This document shows positions 60,501 through 64,000 of a stretch of DNA of 64,000 nucleotides, piece after piece. The position numbers and the translations under genes were made by a program. Each line of letters starts with the position of its first letter. Position 1 is the first letter of the stretch. Source of the stretch: Ischnura elegans (lineage: Eukaryota > Arthropoda > Insecta > Odonata > Coenagrionidae); assembly GCF_921293095.1 (NCBI RefSeq), contig NC_060248.1, forward strand, positions 14,898,744-14,962,743, written 5' to 3'. Under the pieces are notes generated by a model. The model made no database searches. It was given only the letters and a program-made list of their open reading frames with translations, and was not told the DNA's origin.

Positions 60501-63309
60501 CAACCGACCTAGGTTTTGACAACTTATCGTCTTTTCTTGTCAACTCATAATTTTCACCTTGAATGTTTGTCAGTTTATTAATAAAATTATGTGGCCTGCA
60601 CAAACTTTTCTCTGTACTAATGTTACCTGTTACATGGTTCCACAAAATATCGCTATCGTCTCTTAAGTAATACATGAAGGTCCTCACCTGGTGCATAGGC
60701 ACACCGGGCCACTGGCCCATTGTGTTGAGGTCCGTGACAGATGTGCTACTTGCCATCCCTCCCCTTGGCCACCCATTCCATGGCTCAGTCAGCTCTGAGC
60801 GTCTCCTGCGGTTTAGGGTCGCAGTACCTCCTTCTCCAAATCCCCCCTGATGTGGCTGTAGCCATGGGGATGCCCTTCCATCACTGCCTGCAGCCGACTA
60901 AAACAGCAAGGCATTCATTAATTTCACCAATACCATTAATTCACTAATTCAGAAGGAAAAATTTTACACCTAATGTTTAAGAAATTATTTATTATTAGTT
61001 AGTATACTAAGAATTTTAATGAAACAATTTTAGAAATAAGTCATTATTATACATGTAAAAAACGTATTATTATTAGAGATGGGTCGAATAGCAGATTTCT
61101 CAAATGCAAAGCATATTAAACGTATGTTTTTTCTTCTATTTCCCTTGATGAATGTATAAATAAAAAGGTATACAGTGGAACCTCGATCTATCGTTTTTCA
61201 GAAGGGACAAAAAAAACCTATGAATGCGGGAATGTTTGACTAGGTTGCCTATGCAGCAGGAAACCCAGGATTTTGGCGAGTAATTGAGATTTCCTTTAAA
61301 GGATTCAAACCGGAATTTAGCTGATTAATGGAATATCTAACACGCGAATTTGATGTAGTTCGTCAACTTGCTTATAACGGCGCTGCATGCACTAAACTAC
61401 TAGATTTCTCTACATTTTTCCGAGCCAAATAACAACGACGTGCGTGCGACAGTGTATGGTGCGAAATTCAAAGTATTCGGGGTTGTACCATTAGCATAAC
61501 TATTCGAGTTCTCGAATATCGAATACTTTCTAGTATTCGAGGTATTTGAGTATTCGCAGATACTATTCACACATCTCTAATTATTATTGTATCATATAAT
61601 GACCTCTAAAACCTAACGAATGTAAGATTTAAAGTCCTGTATAATTATTAATGTGTTAGACAATCACAAACATCTCTGTGGTGGCACTTGCTCTAATGAA
61701 GATATTGTGGTTAGTTTGTGGGTTTATGTATACAGAAGTGGTGAAGCTATGATAAGAATGGGAAATATACACATCTATGAAGGTGACTTTGGGGGAGGAG
61801 ATAGATGAGGTGAAGGAAAGAGTGGAGGATTCATTAAGGGATGAGATGAAGGTCTTAGAAAGTCTAGACCATGTGGTCAAAGGAGGAAAATGTCATCAAT
61901 ATACCAAATTCAAATAATAGGTGCAACAGATTCAAGCTTCGATTGGTGGAAGTTAGACATGTTTAAATAAATAAAAGATCGAAGCACTTTTCCACAAAAT
62001 TTTTTTTGTCACGACTAGCGTCCTCCTTACGTGGGTTCCCCACATCCCGTTTTTCTATCTTTTCCCACTGTCTCCACTCTCTGTACGCCTGTTCCCACCC
62101 CCTTCTTCAAACATGTAAAATCCTCTCCAACCCCCTTTCTCAAAGGTATAAAGGTAATTTACAAATGTTTTGTAGTGTCTTGTACCAGATGATGGCTCAG
62201 TGAGCCAAAACGTGTTGTACGCAGTAAAACATTTTGTAGAAAAGTGCTATGATCTTTTATTTATTTAAATATCAAATAATAGGCTTTAATGCGTGTATAC
62301 TGGGAATTGGGAAAGGAATTTTTCCTTACATTGCACAAGATAAAGGTGATGAGCATATGAGGGACTAAACCTACAGCCCATGGCACAGCATTTTTCTGTA
62401 GGAATAGGTGGTCATTGAAAGAGAATGCATGGTGGATGAGAAATTGTGGCAGGTCTAGCAGGAAATCAGTACTTGGAATATAAGGGAATACAATCAATTG
62501 GTACGATCAAAAAATATAAGTACATATACATAGTGCCCATCAAAGCGACTAATCTTTGTCCTTCTATGTGGCTCGCCAACCCCAGTCCTTTTAGCGTTTA
62601 AGTCATCCAGAGCACAATGCTCATCCAGAGTGTGTGATTCAGCAAACAAATTTATTAATCTCACAAGTCCAAATGTTGATAAAATGAAGTTATAATAAGG
62701 ACAAGTATGTACTAGGTCCAAATGAAAATACACAACCAAGGTAACTTTTCACGGGAAAATTATTTATTGGTACGACACATTTCGACTCTGAGGCATCATT
62801 CTCAAGTACACTGATTATAATATCGACAATCCAATAAATACCCTAATTCTGGCAGGGGGGTTATAGAGGGGGGGGAAATTTGGGAAGGAGTATAACCCCT
62901 GTATAACCCTTCTCCCTCACTTGAGAATGATGCCTCAGCATCGAAACGCGTCGTACCAATAAATAATTTTCCAGTGAAAAGTTACCAAGGTTGTGTATTT
63001 TCATTTCAAGATGGATTTTCACAAAGTAAAAGCCGAATCAATTGAATTCATGTACTAGGTCATAATAAAATCCTTCTTTATACACTTTTTGGTTTAGATG
63101 GTGGTTTTGTCGCACCTGTGCCTGCCAGTTGAGGTTGGCCTGCTCTGAGCGCTGGTGCTCCCAAAGGTTGCCCATGGAGGCCCCTCGGAAGCCATTCAGT
63201 GACTTGACTGGGGGGGGCTGGGGTGAGAGGGAAGGGTGTTGTGGCCAGTGTCCTTGACTGCTCTCAGGATGGTGCCGGAATGAGGAATGAATGCTTCCCT
63301 CCCTCATTG
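39342..63309 (-). CDS. LUBEL: LUBEL/HOIP (RNF31)-type linear ubiquitin E3 ligase, 15 exons, both ends incomplete
   Basis: Fifteen exons join in frame into 1,423 codons. The product is an RBR ligase of the HOIP family: RING1 binds the E2-ubiquitin, the RING2 cysteine takes ubiquitin as a thioester, and the LDD directs its transfer to Met1 of another ubiquitin, making linear chains for NF-kB/IMD-type signalling in the cytosol. Domains by residue of the joined frame: NZF about 236-256; SP/VGDD repeats about 345-530; UBA-type helices about 719-860 and 982-1036; RING1 1037-1085; IBR about 1145-1187; RING2 1220 onward with RGGCMH (catalytic Cys about 1234); LDD from [12 protein letters not shown] to the end. 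All splice sites are GT-AG except one GC-AG. The N-terminal PUB region of vertebrate HOIP was not seen, and the last few C-terminal residues are missing. Identity is very secure from RING2 and LDD. Confidence 0.93.
39511..40620 (-). other. LUBEL intron 14
   Basis: 1,110 bp with phase-2 junctions (AG/GTTTGA to CGTAG/G). No recognisable element. Confidence 0.7.
40621..40775 (-). CDS. LUBEL: LUBEL exon 14: middle of the LDD
   Basis: Encodes [18 protein letters not shown], then [20 protein letters not shown] and DHAGLC, ending two bases into an arginine codon. It corresponds to the HOIP segment DNNVMFN ... CRVMEQKEVPAGLRDE ... AGLC. The acceptor is CATTGCAG and the donor AG/GTTTGA, which is weak but gives the exact frame and protein join. 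Confidence 0.92.
41288..41343. repeat. Perfect 56-bp palindrome inside LUBEL intron 13
   Basis: Each half is the exact reverse complement of the other, with no spacer; the outer sequence is TTCTCTCTCCTGATTTGAAA and the centre GTATATAC. It lies in the intron between exons 13 and 14 (40,776-42,059), which has no other recognised content. Confidence 0.95.
42060..42473 (-). CDS. LUBEL: LUBEL exon 13: end of IBR, catalytic RING2, start of LDD
   Basis: 138 codons. [10 protein letters not shown] closes the IBR. RING2 follows: [27 protein letters not shown]. The cysteine in RGGCMH is the thioester residue, and the following His matches the HOIP catalytic His. [14 protein letters not shown] and LQKLLT begin the LDD. 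A stretch of about 20 residues ([20 protein letters not shown]) sits between the FAMGTQC cysteine and PCARLGL, where relatives known to me have only a few residues. It is in frame and GC-rich. Acceptor CCCGCAG, donor ACG/GTAAAG. Confidence 0.95.
43199..43832 (+). mobile_element. hAT-type non-autonomous element in LUBEL intron 12
   Basis: The ends CAGGGTTCCCACTC and GAGTGGGAACCCTG are inverted repeats. ATAGA flanks both sides (43,194-43,198 and 43,833-43,837). CAGGG ends suggest hAT, though a 5-bp duplication is shorter than the usual 8. The subterminal region has several repeats of ACCGTGAA. There is no transposase frame. Confidence 0.8.
43871..44013 (+). mobile_element. TA-flanked MITE with G-tract ends, copy 2
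   Basis: TA flanks lie at 43,869-43,870 and 44,014-44,015. The left half (CTGTATATGTCTGATTATAG, TCCCCCCGTTTTTTCCAAAA) matches copy 1 at 38,602. The right end is GAGAGAAATATGG. It lies 36 bp from the hAT element. Confidence 0.75.
44276..44365 (-). CDS. LUBEL: LUBEL exon 12: core of the IBR domain
   Basis: Thirty codons, [20 protein letters not shown], then [10 protein letters not shown]. Together with WCTK at the end of exon 11 and [10 protein letters not shown] of exon 13 it supplies the zinc-binding cysteines of the in-between-RING domain. Acceptor TTCCAACAG, donor CCT/GTAAGT. Confidence 0.94.
44366..45045 (-). other. LUBEL intron 11
   Basis: 680 bp, phase 0, no recognised element. Confidence 0.7.
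45046..45342 (-). CDS. LUBEL: LUBEL exon 11: RING1 main part and linker
   Basis: 99 codons starting [15 protein letters not shown], then the CPFC pair. With CLLC at the end of exon 10 this completes RING1, which recruits the E2. A mostly helical linker follows ([20 protein letters not shown]) and the exon ends FKWCTK, the first IBR cysteine. Acceptor CTTTCAG, donor AAG/GTAATG. Confidence 0.95.
45343..46182 (-). other. LUBEL intron 10
   Basis: 840 bp, phase 0. It contains a run of 15 G at 45,688-45,702; nothing else recognised. Confidence 0.7.
46183..46383 (-). CDS. LUBEL: LUBEL exon 10: UBA-like helices and first RING1 cysteines
   Basis: 67 codons: [20 protein letters not shown], then [20 protein letters not shown] and [14 protein letters not shown]. 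The helical part resembles the HOIP segment just before RING1. CLLC (residues 1037 and 1040 of the joined frame) is the first zinc pair of RING1. Acceptor AATTTCAG-type, donor AAG/GTAAAT. Confidence 0.93.
46384..48385 (-). other. LUBEL intron 9 (GC-AG)
   Basis: 2,002 bp with donor GAG/GCAAGT and acceptor TTTCAG. A B-box-like GGTTCAAATCTC at about 48,140 hints at a SINE piece; nothing else recognised. Confidence 0.65.
48386..48648 (-). CDS. LUBEL: LUBEL exon 9: acidic low-complexity linker, GC donor
   Basis: Begins by completing a glycine codon with exon 8, then [20 protein letters not shown], long Glu/Gly runs and [12 protein letters not shown]. The exon is open throughout and its frame agrees with both neighbours. 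The donor is GAG/GCAAGT, the strongest form of a GC-type 5' splice site; no GT donor nearby preserves the frame as well. It is likely a disordered linker between UBA-type segments. Confidence 0.82.
48976..49250 (+). mobile_element. hAT-like MITE in LUBEL intron 8
   Basis: The left end CAGTGGCGTAGCCAGG faces the right end CGTGGCTACGCCAGAGCA. TCACAT flanks both sides (48,970-48,975 and 49,251-49,256). At 275 bp with G/C-runs near the right end and no ORF, it is the kind of short element very common in arthropod genomes; hAT assignment is probable rather than certain. Confidence 0.7.
49257..50427 (-). other. Remainder of LUBEL intron 8
   Basis: No recognised gene or repeat. Confidence 0.6.
50428..50677 (-). 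CDS. LUBEL: LUBEL exon 8: UBA-like segment and Ser/Gly linker
   Basis: Starts [20 protein letters not shown], then [18 protein letters not shown], a three-helix pattern of a UBA-type domain. A polar linker with [20 protein letters not shown] follows. Acceptor ATCTTGCAG, donor ACAG/GTGAGA in phase 1, matching exon 9. Confidence 0.9.
50678..51886 (-). other. LUBEL intron 7
   Basis: 1,209 bp, phase 0, no recognised element. Confidence 0.65.
51887..52162 (-). CDS. LUBEL: LUBEL exon 7: UBA-type helical region
   Basis: 92 codons: [40 protein letters not shown], then [20 protein letters not shown]. The W-L-x-x-N-W-x-x-M and GGDVWAAV patterns are those of the HOIP helical UBA region before the RINGs. 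Continuity with LVRLLR of exon 6 gives LLREAEQ. Acceptor CATTGCAG, donor AAG/GTAAAT. Confidence 0.9.
52163..54464 (-). other. LUBEL intron 6
   Basis: 2,302 bp, phase 0. Only AT-rich sequence and short unsupported frames. Confidence 0.65.
54465..54647 (-). CDS. LUBEL: LUBEL exon 6: proline/serine linker into a helix
   Basis: 61 codons: [40 protein letters not shown], ending [11 protein letters not shown], which leads directly into the UBA-region helix of exon 7. [10 protein letters not shown] could be an SH3-type ligand. Acceptor CATTGCAG, donor CGG/GTGAGG, phase 0 both sides. Confidence 0.88.
54648..55454 (-). other. LUBEL intron 5
   Basis: 807 bp, phase 0, no recognised element. Confidence 0.65.
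55455..55712 (-). CDS. LUBEL: LUBEL exon 5: low-complexity region
   Basis: 86 codons with no domain: [33 protein letters not shown], then a basic stretch [19 protein letters not shown] with possible basophilic-kinase sites. Acceptor TTCATTCAG, donor GGG/GTAAGG. Frame is continuous with exons 4 and 6. Confidence 0.85.
55713..56322 (-). other. LUBEL intron 4
   Basis: 610 bp, phase 0, no recognised element. Confidence 0.65.
56323..57200 (-). CDS. LUBEL: LUBEL exon 4: Lys/Glu coil and Ser-Pro/VGDD repeat array
   Basis: 878 bp, completing a Glu codon split with exon 3. It opens with a Lys/Glu-rich possible coil ([14 protein letters not shown]). About eight repeats of roughly 23 residues follow, of the form RR-x-x-x-SP-V-x-x-x-ST-x-V-GDD-x-P (57,003 to about 56,455). 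It ends with a Ser-rich tail with [14 protein letters not shown]. The DNA repeats every 60-70 bp or so. Several Ser-Pro sites suggest phospho-regulation; that is inference. Acceptor CATTATAG, donor CAG/GTAAAG. Confidence 0.9.
57703..58019 (+). mobile_element. piggyBac-like MITE in LUBEL intron 3, TTAA duplication
   Basis: TTAA flanks at 57,699-57,702 and 58,020-58,023. The ends CCCTTTTACTGCTACTGGGC and GGAGCAAAAGGG are related to those of 35,380-36,089 (CCCTTTCACTGCTGT). A perfect 18-bp palindrome, GGGCCGATATATCGGCCC, lies at 57,719-57,736. It is 317 bp with no ORF, and the intron (57,201-58,184) is otherwise unremarkable. Confidence 0.85.
58185..58617 (-). CDS. LUBEL: LUBEL exon 3: Gly-rich region and NZF zinc finger
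   Basis: 433 bp. The first half is His/Gly/Trp/Pro-rich ([26 protein letters not shown]). The NZF finger follows: [20 protein letters not shown], with the W, N and four Cys of the ubiquitin-binding Npl4-type finger. The tail is Lys/Arg/Gln-rich. Acceptor GGTGCAG, donor AAGG/GTCAGT in phase 1, fitting exon 4. The coding strand is GC-rich, so several antisense frames are open by composition only. Confidence 0.92.
58618..59055 (-). other. Part of LUBEL intron 2
   Basis: Nothing recognised between exon 3 and the LINE relic. Confidence 0.55.
59056..59346 (-). pseudogene. LINE ORF2 C-terminal fragment in LUBEL intron 2
   Basis: 96 codons open: [49 protein letters not shown] and MKRLADRRA. This is the conserved tail downstream of the reverse transcriptase in LINEs of the type seen at 8,877-9,960 (consensus W-x-x-x-VSNEEVLRR, GHILRHD, GKRGRGRPR). 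Being severely 5'-truncated it cannot move. It lies on the same strand as the host gene. Confidence 0.85.
59885..60005 (-). pseudogene. Second LINE tail fragment, related to 59,056-59,346
   Basis: The minus strand reads MMKIKWI, then stops and ERSLLKAL and a GHNMRH-like piece. It matches the first 40 or so residues of the neighbouring fragment, with stops. It may be an internal duplication or a separate truncated insertion. Confidence 0.6.
60688..60897 (-). CDS. LUBEL: LUBEL exon 2: low-complexity N-terminal region
   Basis: 70 codons: [40 protein letters not shown], ending [11 protein letters not shown]. No domain is recognised. The acceptor CTGTTTTAG gives phase 0 with exon 1; a second possible acceptor ten bases downstream (GCTGCAG) would break the frame. 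Donor CAG/GTGAGG. Confidence 0.78.
61074..61579 (+). mobile_element. hAT-type MITE in LUBEL intron 1, TSD ATTATTAT
   Basis: The ends TAGAGATGGGTCGAATAG and CTATTCACACATCTCTA are an imperfect inverted repeat. Exact 8-bp ATTATTAT copies flank it (61,066-61,073 and 61,580-61,587), although the target is itself repetitive. The right part has several TATTCGA motifs. The terminus resembles the right end of 34,368-36,270. Confidence 0.8.
61656..62497 (-). pseudogene. Penelope-like reverse transcriptase relic, split by a later insertion
   Basis: Read on the minus strand, 62,497-62,284 gives [20 protein letters not shown], then in a shifted frame [18 protein letters not shown] and [12 protein letters not shown]. 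After the inserted element it continues at 61,909 with WYIDDIFLL (61,892-61,906) and, shifted again, [20 protein letters not shown]. These are ordered Penelope RT motifs: GTAMG-x-x-x-APSYA, YIDDIFL and FLDV-x-I ... SVYRKPT. Frameshifts show decay. The C-terminal GIY-YIG endonuclease is absent; a GIY-YIG fragment of this class is at 12,925-13,083. Confidence 0.85.
61922..62271. mobile_element. 350-bp insertion with 12-bp TSD inside the Penelope RT relic
   Basis: TCAAATAATAGG occurs directly on both sides (61,910-61,921 and 62,272-62,283), and the Penelope protein resumes across it. Inverted arms of about 45 bp (61,961 on: GTTTAAATAAATAAAAGATC; ending at 62,270) enclose it. At 62,181-62,220 it holds a GGCTC-AGT-GAGCC stem followed by AAAAC and GTGTTGTAC. 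A 12-bp duplication fits retrotransposition, as seen with Penelope-like elements, better than known DNA transposons. Confidence 0.8.
62721..63006. repeat. Inverted repeat, arms about 85-90 bp, next to LUBEL exon 1
   Basis: The left arm starts AATGAAAATACACAACCAAG and the right arm ends CTTGGTTGTGTATTTTCATT in complement. Both contain GATGC-CTCA-GCATC (or a close variant) followed by GAAAC and a GTCGTACC stretch. About 115 bp of G-rich sequence lies between the arms. It is about 110 bp from the exon 1 donor, so it lies in the first part of intron 1. Confidence 0.8.
63116..63309 (-). CDS. LUBEL: LUBEL exon 1 of this window: Pro/His/Gln-rich, 5' end uncertain
   Basis: 64 codons in frame with exon 2: [58 protein letters not shown]. 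Donor ACAG/GTGCGA. The upstream boundary is either the acceptor TCACAAG at 63,310-63,311 or a genuine start, since MSQAM precedes in frame; a pyrimidine-rich stretch upstream makes an acceptor more likely. Further 5' exons would lie beyond the window. Confidence 0.68.
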
Positions 63310-63530
63310 CTTGTGACATTGAAAAAGAAATATTGATTAATGCAAGTCATGAGAACTGTGAGAGCCACATTACCTTATTAATAGCTGCATTTTTAATGTT
63401 TTATCATCACAAGTTATCATCGCATTAGAATCACAAAAAAATGCAAAAATTTTCTATGCATCTTTAAAGCTATGAGAAAAAGATTCCCAAATATTTGGGT
63501 CGCCAAAAATGTTGTAGACATGATTGTTGA

Positions 63531-63689
63531 TAAGATCTGGTGCTTTCCAAGGGCACACATTGATTAAAATTCTTTCTGGTTCTCCACTGCGTGAGTTTTT
63601 CCATCACTACCATTGGCTTATGAGCTCATGCTTTAGAAAATCCAATAGAATTTTACTCACTATGTGCCTCAGGAAAGCACCAGATCTTA
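63531..63689. mobile_element. TA-flanked palindromic MITE, 159 bp
   Basis: TAAGATCTGGTGCTTTCC at the left and GGAAAGCACCAGATCTTA at the right are perfect inverted repeats. Complementarity continues imperfectly for about 50 bp (GGGCACACATTGATTAAAAT against ATTTTACTCACTATGTGCC). A TA target suggests a Tc1/mariner relative. It lies just upstream of LUBEL exon 1. Confidence 0.8.
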
Positions 63690-64000
63690 TTTTACTTGCC
63701 TCTACTGGGAGGAGGTACACCTTGACACTTGAGAAGCTACAAAAAGAGAAGGCGAGCATCTGTAGCTCCCATGCCTTCCTTCTGAGATGCTGCCAACATG
63801 ACGGTCTTAGCTAGTGCTGGCAAAATTCCTGGCAATGGAGCACATTTTAGAACATGCCCTGGTGAGTGAACGACAATCCAAGATGGCTACGAGAGGAGAC
63901 TTGAAGCCCCTCACTTCACCTTGCTGTGATACTATAGCCGGTGAATTGGGAACATGTGGAATGTGCAACTGCTGTCAATGGTGAACTTATGCTAACAAAG
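63690..64000. other. Non-coding right edge
   Basis: No exon identified. A CCAAGATGGCTACGAG sequence at about 63,878 looks like a start context but its frame closes after about 30 codons. Confidence 0.4.

Noticed and set aside
61170-61200. pogo/Tigger-type terminus (CAGTGGAACCTCGATCTATCG)
   Set aside because: Looks like a known type of end, but no opposite terminus or TA pair was found, and it lies within the hAT-type element.
62921-62957. An active hammerhead ribozyme
   Set aside because: The required CUGANGA core cannot be aligned without changing essential positions; retained only as a structural resemblance.

Overview
The window is eukaryotic nuclear DNA, almost certainly from an arthropod and probably an insect with a large, repeat-rich genome. 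The evidence is AT-rich sequence, very long introns with GT-AG (one GC-AG) splice sites, and relics of LINE, Penelope, mariner, hAT, piggyBac-type and Transib elements. No prokaryotic gene organisation is present. The species cannot be named from the sequence alone.

Right-hand part (about 39.3-63.3 kb, minus strand): fifteen exons join without a frame break into 1,423 codons of one gene, the arthropod orthologue of HOIP/RNF31 (Drosophila LUBEL), the linear (Met1) ubiquitin ligase. In order they encode a low-complexity N-terminal part, an NZF ubiquitin-binding finger, a Ser-Pro/Val-Gly-Asp-Asp repeat array, UBA-type helices, RING1, IBR, the catalytic RING2 and the linear-chain determining domain. 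The extreme C-terminus, and probably more N-terminal sequence, were not found. Introns carry a hAT MITE, a Penelope reverse-transcriptase relic split by a later insertion, LINE tails, a TTAA-flanked piggyBac-like MITE and others.

Middle part (about 23.9-36.3 kb): a transposon graveyard. The best item is a 4,065-bp element at 23,917-27,981 flanked by a 5-bp GGCCG duplication. It has ends like a V(D)J recombination signal (CACAGTG, 22-nt spacer, ACAAAAGTC) and a decayed RAG1/Transib-type transposase between nearly identical 983-bp inverted arms. Further right are two inverted copies of one hAT MITE, each with its own target duplication, a mariner relic, and a hAT element containing a TTAA-flanked piggyBac-like MITE.

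Left part (1-23.9 kb): mostly non-coding. It holds the 3' end of an unidentified coding region at the window edge, a three-copy 310-320-bp tandem repeat, LINE relics on both strands, a Penelope GIY-YIG endonuclease fragment, a possible small membrane-protein ORF, a 144-bp tandem array of about 7.6 copies and tRNA-derived SINE-like pieces.

The only confidently functional protein-coding gene is the LUBEL/HOIP ligase. All translations, splice sites, repeat alignments and target-site duplications were read by eye; no database search was run.
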